Source of the DNA: Aliamphritea ceti | Lineage (GTDB): Bacteria > Pseudomonadota > Gammaproteobacteria > Pseudomonadales > Balneatricaceae | Assembly: GCF_024347215.1 (NCBI RefSeq) | Contig: NZ_AP025282.1 | Span: forward strand, 4,836,001-4,900,000 | Length of the DNA: 64,000 nt | Reading direction: 5' to 3' | In this document: positions 26,738 to 35,856 of the stretch, one piece after another | Layout of the letters: each line of letters begins with the position of its first letter | Numbering within the stretch: position 1 is the first letter of the stretch | The notes under the pieces: model-generated | What the model saw: only the letters and a program-made list of their open reading frames with translations | Told to the model about the DNA's origin: nothing | Database searches by the model: none | Position numbers and translations under genes: made by a program

Positions 26738-28471
26738 CTAGGAAAGATCAGAGATTTCCTTATTGATCATCTCGCGAATCTGTTCTTCATCCTGAACCAT
26801 ATCGCTGCTTTCTTCACGAAGTGATTTCAATAAGCCAATCGTCATCGCGATAATGACAAAGGTGAACGGCAAGGCACCGGCAATAGAGGCTGCCTGCAGT
26901 GCTTTCAGCGCTTCTTTACCACCCAGCAACAGAATCATCAGAGTTACTGCACCCAGCAGCATGCCCCAGATAATACGCTGCTGTACCGGCGGACGACGGC
27001 CGAAAGATAACAGACGACCCAATACCAACGTACCGGAGTCAGCAGAAGTTACGAAGAACACCACAACTACAACCAGAGCTGCAATTTTTGCAACAGTAGC
27101 CATCGCCCCAGGCGTTACTACATCAAAGGCTGCGTAAAGCGTACCGGCATAATCCCAGTTGTTTACAGCAGTATTGTAGATGCTCATATCAGCACCGTAG
27201 ATACCTTCATAGATACCCGCAGAGCCAATTACACCAAACCATACAACCGCAACCATTGAAGGTACTAACATTACACCCACAACAAACTCACGTACGGTAC
27301 GACCACGGGAGATACGCGCAATGAACATGCCTACGAATGCAGCCCAGGCAATCCACCAGCCCCAGTAGAAGATAGTCCAGCCACCCTGCCATGTACGTTC
27401 TTCAGGGCTACGTGCTGTCCACAGTGTCATCTGGACCGCTTCAGACACATACTCACCTAAACCGGTCAGCGTGCTGGCAATCAGGTAATTTGCATTACTG
27501 GCAACCAGGAAGTACGCGAGAATAACAATACAGATCCAGGTATTCAGCTCAGACAGAATCTTAATGCCTTTTGCCACACCAGTGGTTGCAGAGAAGGTCG
27601 CAATTACTGTAATCAGCAATATAGACACAACAGTAACTGTCTGTGATTTCTCTTCCAGAACACCCAGAGAAACCAGACCGGAACCAATCTGCTCAACTCC
27701 TAAGCCCAGCGTAGTCGCGATACCGAAAATAGTACCGAATACAGCCAGGATATCGACAGTGTGACCAATTGGGCCATAAATCTTATCGCCAATCAGCGGA
27801 TACAAAGAAGAACGCATCGATAACGGCAGTCCTTTACGGAATGCGAAATACGCCAGCGATAAACCTACAATCGCGTACATACCCCATGCCACTGTACCCC
27901 AGTGGAAGATCGTCAGCTTCAGACCGCCGGCAACAGCATCTGCAACCAGATCGTTCGGTACAGGAAAACCTTCATCTCCAGGCATCAGACCAGCAGATAA
28001 AGCAGCCTGTTTCGCTTCAAAGAAGGTTGCCACAGCCGCCTTAACTTCTGAGCTAAGAAACGGGTTACCACCGCTCCAGCCACTGGCAAAATGAATCAGC
28101 GGTTCAGACATCGAGAAAAACAGCATGCCAGCACCGGTACCACAGCCAAACAGCATGGAGAACCAGGCAAAGTTAGTAAATTCTGGGCGATCGCCATCCT
28201 GCCCCAAACGAATCTGACCCACTTTGGAAAACATTACATATACACAGGCAATAAATGCCATCAGCATCACTGCAATGTAATACCAGCCTAAAGTCTGTTC
28301 AATCCAGGCTTTCAGTCCGAGAAACTGTTCACTTGCAGCCTGGCCAAGCAAAACAGTGTAAAGAATAAACACCCCAACCATAACAATAGCTGTAATGCCG
28401 AGAGTCGAATTGAGGCCCTTAAGAATGCCTCGCTTCTCTATGAGTCGGTCTAACTCTTCGTCGTTATACAT
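26738..28471 (-). CDS. BCCT-family betaine/choline/carnitine-type transporter
   Basis: 577 residues, 12 predicted membrane helices. The glycine-rich FGCGTGAGMLFFSMSEP in helix 3 and FYWGWWIAWAAFVGMFIARIS in helix 8 are the family signatures. These carriers import glycine betaine, choline, carnitine or DMSP with Na+ or H+. The C-terminal tail is short and acidic, without the long osmosensory tail of BetP, so catabolic uptake is as likely as osmoprotection. An AAGGA site precedes the ATG. Substrate cannot be fixed from sequence. Confidence 0.9.
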   Translation of the reverse strand: MYNDEELDRLIEKRGILKGLNSTLGITAIVMVGVFILYTVLLGQAASEQFLGLKAWIEQTLGWYYIAVMLMAFIACVYVMFSKVGQIRLGQDGDRPEFTNFAWFSMLFGCGTGAGMLFFSMSEPLIHFASGWSGGNPFLSSEVKAAVATFFEAKQAALSAGLMPGDEGFPVPNDLVADAVAGGLKLTIFHWGTVAWGMYAIVGLSLAYFAFRKGLPLSMRSSLYPLIGDKIYGPIGHTVDILAVFGTIFGIATTLGLGVEQIGSGLVSLGVLEEKSQTVTVVSILLITVIATFSATTGVAKGIKILSELNTWICIVILAYFLVASNANYLIASTLTGLGEYVSEAVQMTLWTARSPEERTWQGGWTIFYWGWWIAWAAFVGMFIARISRGRTVREFVVGVMLVPSMVAVVWFGVIGSAGIYEGIYGADMSIYNTAVNNWDYAGTLYAAFDVVTPGAMATVAKIAALVVVVVFFVTSADSGTLVLGRLLSFGRRPPVQQRIIWGMLLGAVTLMILLLGGKEALKALQAASIAGALPFTFVIIAMTIGLLKSLREESSDMVQDEEQIREMINKEISDLS

Positions 28472-28951
28472 CTTGCATCCTTCTTATAATTATTTTTCAG
28501 AAACACTATCAGGCAACATTCCTTTCACAGGAGATGCAACGTCCTTATAAAACCAGACAGAGTACTGCGACCCACACTGTATCCGGCACCCATCGGAGTG
28601 AAAGCAGACGGCTGATGTTCCTCTGAAGAGAAACAGCAGTACCCGGCTGCGTAACCACTCGATATGCGATACAGAAAATGGATCATTTGCGTTCAAAAAG
28701 GGACAGTTGAGTAACTATCCGCTGAATATGCCAACATTTAATCTGTTAAAGCAGAAAATGCCTGTTCAAACATCGCGAAATAGCCGGTCAACAAATGCGC
28801 CGAAAATCACGGTAGCAAAGCAGACCGCCAGAAGATTGTTCATAATCGCCATAAACACGTTGAATATCGCCATGTTTTAATACAATTACGACGCTCTTCT
28901 GCCGGACGGATACGTTTGAGTTGTTTTGTTTTAATATTTAAAATCAAAACC
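28472..28951. other. 480-bp gene-free stretch with possible RNA structure
   Basis: No convincing gene. On the - strand, leading to the BCCT gene, it contains short hairpins, including TGTTTCTCT pairing with AGAGGAACA (28612-28639 region) and CACTC-CGAT-GGGTG nearby. A 68-codon frame at 28490-28696 has no family resemblance. It probably holds the BCCT promoter and leader. Confidence 0.4.
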
Positions 28952-30094
28952 TTATGAGGATATAGCCTGCTCAAGATCGGCAATAAGGTCATGAATATTT
29001 TCAATACCGATGGAGAAACGTAGTAAGTCATCCGGCACAGGACTCGTCTCACCTTCAATCAGTGCCCGGTGCTCAACAAGACTTTCGACACCGCCCAGAG
29101 AGGTGGCACGAACAAAATGCTTCAGGCTACCCATAATACGTGCAGTCTTTTCCCGCCCGCCGTCGAACCGAACGGATAACATACCGCCAAAACCACCTTG
29201 CATCTGCGCCGCAGCTATTGTGTGCTGTGGATGACTTTCCAGGCCCGGATACATCACCGCTTTGACCCCCGGATAGCCTTCAAAATGACGTGCAAACGCC
29301 ATCGCATTTTCGCAGGCACGCTCAACCCGTACATGCATAGTGCGCATCCCACGTAACAGCAGCCAACTTTCAAATGGCCCTAAAATACCACCATGCTGCG
29401 CCCGGATTAACGCAGCTTTCTGCCAGCGATCATCTTCACGGGCACAAATTAACGCCCCGGCAACCACATCACTATGGCCATTAATGTACTTAGTCGCTGA
29501 ATGGAACACATAATCAGCACCCAGTGCTATCGGCTGGCTGAGTAACGGCGTTGCAACAGTAGAATCAACAACCAGCTGAGCGCCAGCCTGATGAGCTAAA
29601 TCAGCAGCCTGAGCGATATCCACCACTTCCCAGGTAGGATTCGCAGGTGTTTCAGCCCAGACCAGTTGCACCGGTGCAGCCTGAATAACATCCGCCAGAT
29701 TTTGCATATCACCGACATCATAGAAATCCAGCTGAATCCCCCAGTCTTCGCAGAAAGTAATCAACCAGCCGCGCAACGACCAGTACATCACTTTAGGCGC
29801 AATAATACGGTCACCTGGACGTAACGTCTGAACCAGTGCAGTAGCTGCTGCCATGCCTGAGGCAAACATTTTACAGGCTGCGCCATTTTCCAGCTTACAC
29901 AGCACTGCTTCAGCCATCTCAGCATTAACGCTCTGATCCCGGGCATAAATACGGCTACTGTCGTACAGTTCTCCCTGTTCATCGCGGGCGAAGGTAGTCG
30001 AAGGCTGAATCGGCGGTACTACAGCTCCGGTTTTCTTGTCCAGGTAATGACCGGCCTGTGCCAGTAGTGTTTCGACCTTATCCTGCTGTTCCAT
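28952..30094 (-). CDS. PLP-dependent Cys/Met-metabolism lyase family enzyme
   Basis: 380 residues, the normal length of cystathionine lyases, gamma-synthases and methionine lyases. The PLP lysine is K202 in SATKYINGHSD; DSTVATPLLSQP and LGGVESLVEHRAL are also family motifs. The substrate loop normally reading YGGT reads YWSLRGWL, and the usual NPT after YxR is replaced by SVN, so its substrate may not be a standard one. An AAGGAAC site precedes the ATG. It follows the LysR gene by 52 bp on the same strand, next to the BCCT carrier. The exact reaction is unknown; beta- or gamma-elimination or replacement on a sulfur amino acid is likely. Confidence 0.82.
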   Translation of the reverse strand: MEQQDKVETLLAQAGHYLDKKTGAVVPPIQPSTTFARDEQGELYDSSRIYARDQSVNAEMAEAVLCKLENGAACKMFASGMAAATALVQTLRPGDRIIAPKVMYWSLRGWLITFCEDWGIQLDFYDVGDMQNLADVIQAAPVQLVWAETPANPTWEVVDIAQAADLAHQAGAQLVVDSTVATPLLSQPIALGADYVFHSATKYINGHSDVVAGALICAREDDRWQKAALIRAQHGGILGPFESWLLLRGMRTMHVRVERACENAMAFARHFEGYPGVKAVMYPGLESHPQHTIAAAQMQGGFGGMLSVRFDGGREKTARIMGSLKHFVRATSLGGVESLVEHRALIEGETSPVPDDLLRFSIGIENIHDLIADLEQAISS

Positions 30095-30146
30095 ATAAAT
30101 GTTCCTTGCCAGTAATTATCTTACTGATGTTATACAAGTTGTCTGT

Positions 30147-31055
30147 TTAAGCGCCGCTGGCTTGCTGTTTAAGCCAGTCTATAAAGGTAATTACCCGTGT
30201 ATCATTCAGTAAAGCCTTAGGCACTGCAATGCCCCATTCGCCATTCCCGGCGGTATATTCAGCCACAGGCCGTATTAACTGACCTGCCGCCAGTGCATCC
30301 TCTGCGACAGGTCCATTCACCAACGCAATTCCCTGTCCGGCTATCGCCATCTCCAGCGCAACAGCCAACGTATCAACAACTACGGGGCTTTGTCGCAACT
30401 GCTCGTCAGCGCCCAGTGATACAAACCATTCATCCCAGCCCCAGTAACCCTTTTCTGTGGAGACCATCAACAACGGATAGTTTTCCAGCTGCTGTACACT
30501 CAACGGGCACTCGGCTTCCTTTACCAGTTGCGGAGAACATACCGGATAAACCCGGGATGGAAACAGTTCTATCCAATGCACATGCGCCGGCATCTTTGTG
30601 CGGCTGTAAATAAGGCCAATATCGGTATTAGCTTCATCAAATTCCCAGGCAGAATTATTTGCCCGTAAGTTAATCTCAATATCCGGGTGCTGAGCGCGAA
30701 AGTCACTCAAACGGCTTGCCAACCAGCGAATCGACAAGGTTATATAAGCTTGCAAGCGTAACGCGGGGTTAGCATTCTGAGCTTTTACTGCTTCAGCACC
30801 TTTGATCAGTAATTCCAACGCAGCTCTAACGCTAGGGTACAAAGCCTCACCAGCTTCCGTGAGCACAACATTACGTCCCTGACGGGCAAATAGCTTTACA
30901 CCGAGATCTGCTTCCAGCGTATGAATCTGATGACTGATAGCCGGATGCGTCAGATTCAGCTCCTCGGCCGCGCCGCGCACACTCTGTAAACGAGCAGCAG
31001 CTTCAAAACCTTTTAATGCTTTTAAAGGCGGCAATTTACGTAAATCGATAGCCAT
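30147..31055 (-). CDS. LysR-family regulator, GcvA-like
   Basis: 302 residues from the ATG at 31055; an in-frame TTG at 31076 could add seven residues. The helix-turn-helix is SVRGAAEELNLTHPAISHQIHTLE, typical of the GcvA subgroup, with LGVKLFARQGRNVVLTEAGE following. It lies between the lyase (same strand) and the divergent dehydrogenase pair and TRAP genes. Three 29-bp-spaced direct repeats lie just before it. It most likely controls this whole cluster in response to the imported compound. Confidence 0.88.
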   Translation of the reverse strand: MAIDLRKLPPLKALKGFEAAARLQSVRGAAEELNLTHPAISHQIHTLEADLGVKLFARQGRNVVLTEAGEALYPSVRAALELLIKGAEAVKAQNANPALRLQAYITLSIRWLASRLSDFRAQHPDIEINLRANNSAWEFDEANTDIGLIYSRTKMPAHVHWIELFPSRVYPVCSPQLVKEAECPLSVQQLENYPLLMVSTEKGYWGWDEWFVSLGADEQLRQSPVVVDTLAVALEMAIAGQGIALVNGPVAEDALAAGQLIRPVAEYTAGNGEWGIAVPKALLNDTRVITFIDWLKQQASGA

Positions 31056-31096
31056 CAAGAATGTCCGGGAATTCAAGTATTACTGCAATATTTAAC

Positions 31097-31164
31097 TTAC
31101 CAGTCAGACAATTGGAAGATTTTATTTACCAATCATGTAAAAAAAGATCAATTGTTACCAATCA
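31097..31164. promoter_or_regulatory. Three direct repeats at 29-bp spacing between LysR and dehydrogenase genes
   Basis: TTACCAGTCA at 31097-31106, TTACCAATCA at 31126-31135 and TTACCAATCA at 31155-31164 each begin exactly 29 bp apart. The array is in the divergent promoter region and is probably the operator of the GcvA-like regulator. Repeat identity and spacing are seen directly; function is inferred. Confidence 0.7.
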
Positions 31165-31233
31165 CTCCAGCTCATACCTTTAAGAGCAATTGAAAACAGC
31201 GCAACAGACAATAAAAATCAGTGAGGGTGACAC

Positions 31234-32199
31234 ATGAAAATCGGATTTATCGGACTGGGTAACGTCGGCGGCAAACTTGCGGGTAGCTTATTACGTAACG
31301 GTAAAGATTTAACCGTCCGGGATCTTAATCAGGAATTTGTTGATGATTTCGTATCCCGTGGTGCCAGCAGCGCCAGCTCACCGAAAGAAATGGCCGAGAA
31401 GTGTGATGTGATCATTACCTGCCTGCCCTCTCCTGCTGCATGTTCTCAGGTTATGGAAGCCGACGACGGTGTCATTGCAGGCTTATCTGCCGGCAAAATC
31501 TGGATGGAAATGAGCACCACTGACGAAGCCGAAGTCCGTCGCATCGCTGAATTAGTTGAAGCCAAAAATGCAATGCCGGTCGACTGCCCAGTATCCGGTG
31601 GCTGTCACCGTGCCGGCACTGGCAACATTTCCATTTTCGCTGGCTGTAGCCGGGAAGCCTTTGACCAGGCACTGCCAATCCTCACGACCATGGGCCGTCG
31701 TATCATCCACACTGGCGCACTGGGCTCCGCGTCTATTCTTAAAGTCGTGACTAACTATCTGTGTACCGTACATCTCGCCGCCCTGGCTGAAGCACTGACT
31801 GCATCTAAAGTGCTGGGAATGGATATGAACGTTGCATATGAGGCCATTAAAGCATCTTCGGGCAACTCCTTCGTACATGAAACAGAATCTCAGGTCATCC
31901 TTAACGGCAGCCGCGATATCAGCTTCACTATGGACCTGGTCTTAAAAGACGTAGGTATCTTTGATGAAGTCACCAAGCGCAAAGGTATGCCTCTGGAGAT
32001 TGCCCCACTGATGGTAGAAATATTCAAAGATGGCCAGGACCGTTACGGACCACGTGAATTTTCACCTAATATTATTCGCCGTATGGAAGAAGCCTGTGAT
32101 GTACAGGTACTGGGGCATAACTTCCCCGATGAAATGCTCGACGATGAGCCGGAAGAGCCGGGCTATGAAGTCGTTATTCCGGGCCGTCAGGATTACTAA
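31234..32199 (+). CDS. 3-hydroxyisobutyrate dehydrogenase-family NAD(P)-dependent oxidoreductase
   Basis: 321 residues. The NAD(P) site GLGNVG is at 7-12, the substrate-binding VDCPVSGG ends at 123, and the catalytic Lys170 is in SILKVVTNY with Asn174. Family members oxidise beta-hydroxyacids and related alcohols (hydroxyisobutyrate, tartronate semialdehyde, sulfolactaldehyde and others). An acidic tail of about 30 residues (DDEPEEPGYE) is longer than usual. It has a GAGGGTGA ribosome site. Together with the aldehyde dehydrogenase that follows it would oxidise an alcohol to an acid in two steps; the substrate is unknown. Confidence 0.86.
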   Translation: MKIGFIGLGNVGGKLAGSLLRNGKDLTVRDLNQEFVDDFVSRGASSASSPKEMAEKCDVIITCLPSPAACSQVMEADDGVIAGLSAGKIWMEMSTTDEAEVRRIAELVEAKNAMPVDCPVSGGCHRAGTGNISIFAGCSREAFDQALPILTTMGRRIIHTGALGSASILKVVTNYLCTVHLAALAEALTASKVLGMDMNVAYEAIKASSGNSFVHETESQVILNGSRDISFTMDLVLKDVGIFDEVTKRKGMPLEIAPLMVEIFKDGQDRYGPREFSPNIIRRMEEACDVQVLGHNFPDEMLDDEPEEPGYEVVIPGRQDY

Positions 32200-32214
32200 C
32201 AGACGCACCCCATT

Positions 32215-32240
32215 AACGCCAGTCACTTTGACTGGCGTTT
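32215..32240 (+). terminator. Hairpin between dehydrogenase and aldehyde dehydrogenase genes
   Basis: Perfect 11-bp stem AACGCCAGTCA/TGACTGGCGTT with a 3-base loop and only three T. It probably acts as a weak terminator or as an RNA-stabilising element inside the operon. Confidence 0.5.
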
Positions 32241-32304
32241 GACCTTCTATACTCAGTAGCGTCAGATACGCTTACATCCGCTTTCTCAGACTGCAGGCAG
32301 GCCT

Positions 32305-33738
32305 ATGAAAACCCTCGACAACCTTTATATCAACGGACACTGGCAAGCATCCGCCAGTGACAGCTTCATCGATGTCATTAATCCAAGTAATAATCAGGTT
32401 TTTCTGCGTGTGCCACAGGGCAACAGCGATGATATAGAACTGGCTGTCCAGGCTGCCCGACAGGCATTACCGGCCTGGGCCGCGTCACTGGCCAGTATCC
32501 GTGCTGACCTGATGCGTAAGATTGCCACCGAAATGCGCAACCGTTACGACGAGCTGGTAGACGCGCATGTAAAATCAATGGGCTGTCCACGCCATATGAC
32601 CGGTGCATTCCATGTCGACGCGCCTATAGAGGCAATGGAGTTTTATGCTGACCTGGCCTACAAAATGGAATCTGTAGAAGAACGTAATAATGTCCTGCTA
32701 TTGAAAGAACCTGTCGGTGTCTGCGCCTTTATCAATCCATGGAACTACCCTCTGCATCAGCTGATCGGCAAAGTAGCACCCGCTCTCGCGGCTGGTTGTA
32801 CGATCATCGCAAAACCTGCTGAACAGACCCCTGAACTGGATTTCCTCATGGCAGAGATCTTCCATAAGGTAGGCCTCCCGGCAGGTGTATTTAATCTTGT
32901 ATCAGGTATGGGCACGGAAATAGGTCCGGTCATGTCCAGTCACCCTGAAGTCGACATGGTTTCTTTTACCGGCTCGACCCGGGCTGGCATTCAGGTAGCT
33001 GCTGCCGCAGCACCCGGCGTTAAACGCGTATGCCAGGAACTGGGCGGCAAGTCTGCATACATCATTACCGAAGAGGCAGACCTCGCTGCAGCTGTCCGCT
33101 ATGGCGTCGAGGACGTTATGGGCAACACAGGCCAAACCTGTAACGCACTAACCCGCATGCTGGTTCCTCAGAGTCGCTACGAAGAAGCTGTCGCACTGGC
33201 GGCTGAAATTGCCGCTGAGCAGGTTGTTGGCGATCCGGATGACGACGCGACAACCATGGGCCCTATGGCCTCACACCGACAAAAAGAAACCGTTGAAAAC
33301 TATATCCGCTTAGGATTAGAAGAAGGTGCGCGGCTTGTGATAGGTGGCCCGGGCGCACCGGAAAGTCTGCCTGAATCTATACGTGACGGGGCATTCGTTC
33401 AACCCACAATTTTTGCTGATGTTCATAACCATATGCGCATTGCCCGGGAAGAAATTTTCGGACCGGTTCTGTGTATGATTCCTTATTCAGATACAGAAGA
33501 AGCAATCGAGATTGCCAACGACACGCCTTATGGATTGTCTTCCGGCGTCTATGCTAAGGACGCCGCCAGTGCGATTCCAATTGCCCGACGTTTACAGGCA
33601 GGTCAGTGCTATATACAAGGCGCGTATTTTTCCATGGATGCACCCTTCGGTGGTTATAAGCAGTCGGGTAATGGCCGTGAATGGGGTGAACACGGCATGG
33701 ATGAATATATGGAAACTAAAGCCATTATCTGTGGCTAA
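32305..33738 (+). CDS. NAD(P)-dependent aldehyde dehydrogenase
   Basis: 477 residues, standard family length. Active-site residues are visible: Asn147 in NPWNYPL, Lys170, Glu245 in ELGGKSA, and the catalytic Cys279 in NTGQTC. It oxidises an aldehyde to an acid in the cytoplasm. It lies 105 bp after the hydroxyisobutyrate-dehydrogenase-like gene, across a hairpin. The pair, between a LysR regulator and a TRAP importer, suggests catabolism of an imported hydroxy-compound. The substrate cannot be assigned. Confidence 0.88.
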   Translation: MKTLDNLYINGHWQASASDSFIDVINPSNNQVFLRVPQGNSDDIELAVQAARQALPAWAASLASIRADLMRKIATEMRNRYDELVDAHVKSMGCPRHMTGAFHVDAPIEAMEFYADLAYKMESVEERNNVLLLKEPVGVCAFINPWNYPLHQLIGKVAPALAAGCTIIAKPAEQTPELDFLMAEIFHKVGLPAGVFNLVSGMGTEIGPVMSSHPEVDMVSFTGSTRAGIQVAAAAAPGVKRVCQELGGKSAYIITEEADLAAAVRYGVEDVMGNTGQTCNALTRMLVPQSRYEEAVALAAEIAAEQVVGDPDDDATTMGPMASHRQKETVENYIRLGLEEGARLVIGGPGAPESLPESIRDGAFVQPTIFADVHNHMRIAREEIFGPVLCMIPYSDTEEAIEIANDTPYGLSSGVYAKDAASAIPIARRLQAGQCYIQGAYFSMDAPFGGYKQSGNGREWGEHGMDEYMETKAIICG

Positions 33739-34281
33739 ATAATGTCATATTCCGTAGCATCAGCGAATCATTCTTAGATTTGCTGATGCGCCCAGACACT
33801 CCCCAATTTTTATTTCTTCCGTCTAGTGAATAGAAAAAGCATGGTCAAAACGACCAGAAAAGCCTTTTTGTGCATTATTTTTTACACTTAAAAAAATATT
33901 TTTCTTCCTTCTCTCCAGAAACCACTGAATAATATGCTGTATACACTGGGAAAAACGTCTTATTTAATGCAGCCAAAAATCCATTTTGACTAGCCTTTTT
34001 GGGCTATTTTTCTGCTTTACCTAAAGTAGTACTGTAAGCATCGTTGATTAAGATCAATATACACGCTGGCAGTTGCGGTTCTGTTCATGGTTACGTCGCA
34101 AACAGGTACAGACAAGCGCAGGAGCTGCTATATATAATTTTTAATCAGGCTATCGCCCCGGTAATCATCCTGTCATTTAACAGTGTTAATGCACCATGAA
34201 ATATCCACTCTCTGATTTTTGTCAGAGTGGCGGTAGCGGACTATATTCCATCAACAGCCAAGCGTGAGATTAGGGATAACT
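33739..34281. other. 543-bp AT-rich leader of the TRAP transporter genes
   Basis: No reading frame worth calling. It holds a 13-bp stem (one G-U pair) at 33757-33789 just after the aldehyde dehydrogenase, a short TAGCC/GGCTA hairpin followed by T at 33991-34010, an FNR-type box at 34044-34057, and a bulged hairpin (CCACTCTCTGA/TCAGAGTGG) at 34205-34230. This is an unusually long regulated leader. Confidence 0.55.
34044..34057. promoter_or_regulatory. FNR/ANR-type box before the TRAP transporter operon
   Basis: TTGAT-TAAG-ATCAA matches the consensus TTGAT-N4-ATCAA exactly. It is 225 bp before the dctP-like start; no strong -10 element is obvious at the distance expected for direct activation. 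Confidence 0.55.
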
Positions 34282-35295
34282 ATGAAAAGAAGAAATATGC
34301 TAAAAGCAGCTGCTGCCGGTATCGCAGCAGCCCCTCTGGCAATGACGGCAACGACAGCTGAAGCAGCAACAGTACGCCTGCGTATGCAAACTTACTGGGG
34401 CACTGAGTCTGACGAAATTCACGACGAATTCATCGACGACATCAAAACCTCCTCTAGCAAAACACTGCGGGTTAAGCGTTTCCGCGGCAGTGAGCTGGTA
34501 CCTAATGCCGATATGATGCAGGCAGTTGGTAAAGGCACCATCGACATGTGTCAGGGTTACTCCGGTTACTGGCCTGGCCAGCTGGATATCGCATCCATTG
34601 AAGCCGGTCTGCCAGGCGCATGGACTGACTACGACGAAGCTCAGTATGTAATGGAATCTAAAGGTCTGATCGATCTGATCCGTGAAGCATACGCAGAGAA
34701 AGGTATTCATTACCTGGGCCCAATCATGGGCGGTCCATTCGACCTTCTGACCACTAAACCGGTTAAGAGCCTGGAAGATCTGAAAACCATGAAGATCCGT
34801 GCGACACCAAGTATCGCAAAGGTTCTGGAAAAATTTGATATTCCTACGGTATACCTGCCAGGTGGCGAACTGTACCTGGGTCTGTCTACCGGTACTATCG
34901 ACGGCGTAATCTATGCAGGTACTAACGAGTACAAAGCACTGAAACTGTTTGAATCTGCTAAGTACTACACCTTCCTGAACATGGTTAACCCAGGTTACAC
35001 CGATGACATGCTGATCAACAAAGCGAAGTGGGATGGAATGTCTCCTGAGCATCAGCGCATCATCGAAATGGCATACGCGAAACACGCGCGTAAGATGCAC
35101 ACCTGGATGGTTAGCGGTTCTATAGAAGCCGGTACTGAAGGTCTGTTCGAATACAACAGCCTGAGCGAAGAAGATTCTCAGCGTCTGCGGACTGCTGCCC
35201 GGGTTATCTGGGAAGAAGAAGCCGCTAAGTCTGAGCGAAACGCTAAAGCCATCAAGATCCTTGAAGCCGCTGCTAAAGCGACCGGGAGAGCGTAA
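34282..35295 (+). CDS. dctP: TRAP transporter substrate-binding protein, DctP family
   Basis: 337 residues from the ATG at 34282 (TAGGGATAA upstream). The start MKRRNMLKAAAAG followed by a hydrophobic stretch is a twin-arginine export signal, cleaved near AEAA (about 28). The mature part has the DctP fold with the conserved TMKIRATPS segment around the carboxylate-binding Arg. TRAP binding proteins catch small carboxylates or sulfonates in the periplasm for DctQM. Its stop overlaps the dctQ start (TAATG). The ligand is unknown. Confidence 0.9.
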   Translation: MKRRNMLKAAAAGIAAAPLAMTATTAEAATVRLRMQTYWGTESDEIHDEFIDDIKTSSSKTLRVKRFRGSELVPNADMMQAVGKGTIDMCQGYSGYWPGQLDIASIEAGLPGAWTDYDEAQYVMESKGLIDLIREAYAEKGIHYLGPIMGGPFDLLTTKPVKSLEDLKTMKIRATPSIAKVLEKFDIPTVYLPGGELYLGLSTGTIDGVIYAGTNEYKALKLFESAKYYTFLNMVNPGYTDDMLINKAKWDGMSPEHQRIIEMAYAKHARKMHTWMVSGSIEAGTEGLFEYNSLSEEDSQRLRTAARVIWEEEAAKSERNAKAIKILEAAAKATGRA

Positions 35296-35831
35296 TGGCC
35301 GGGATATCTCGCTTACTTGACCTCCAAGACGGGATATCCGAATTCATCGGCAAGGCCATCTCATGGATGTGCCTTGCCATGATGGGCGTTCTCGTATACG
35401 AGATCACCGCGCGATATCTGTTTAACAGCCCAACCTCATGGGCACACGAAACCACCACCATGCTATACGGTACTTTCTGTATTCTGGCCGGTGTGTATAC
35501 CCACAAGCATCACGGCCATGTACGCAGTGAAGCTATCTACCATCTGTTTTCACCCCGTGGCAGAGCAATACTCGATGTCATCACCGGTGGTATCGGACTG
35601 GTTATCTTTGCCGTGTTCTTTAATGTGGCGTTCGAATTTGCTGCCGATTCATGGCGCAGTGGCGAGCTGTCATCGAAAAGCACATGGGCACCACCGATTT
35701 ACCCGTTTAAATCTGTATTACCTCTGGCTGTTGGCCTGATGTGGTTACAGAGCCTGGCTCACTTTATCCGTGATCTGCGCGTTGCCCTGAACATGGATAA
35801 GCCGTCGCAACCGACCGCTACTTCCGAATAA
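35295..35831 (+). CDS. dctQ: TRAP transporter small membrane subunit, DctQ family
   Basis: 178 residues with four membrane helices (about 20-42, 55-75, 95-120, 138-158), the normal DctQ size. FNSPTSWAHETTTMLYG after helix 1 is characteristic. It pairs with DctM to form the Na+-driven permease. The start overlaps the dctP stop and dctM begins 25 bp after its own stop, so the three genes form one operon. Confidence 0.9.
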   Translation: MAGISRLLDLQDGISEFIGKAISWMCLAMMGVLVYEITARYLFNSPTSWAHETTTMLYGTFCILAGVYTHKHHGHVRSEAIYHLFSPRGRAILDVITGGIGLVIFAVFFNVAFEFAADSWRSGELSSKSTWAPPIYPFKSVLPLAVGLMWLQSLAHFIRDLRVALNMDKPSQPTATSE

Positions 35832-35856
35832 AATAATTTAATAAAGGAAACTAACG

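Noticed and set aside
28575..28640. Glycine-riboswitch-like string (CACCCATCGGAGTGAAAG) on the + strand
   Set aside because: Other conserved parts (for example CAGGCAAAAGG) are absent, and no + strand gene follows it.
28490..28696. 68-codon frame on the - strand upstream of the BCCT gene
   Set aside because: No family resemblance, no good ribosome site and Cys/Ser-rich composition typical of chance frames; left as non-coding.
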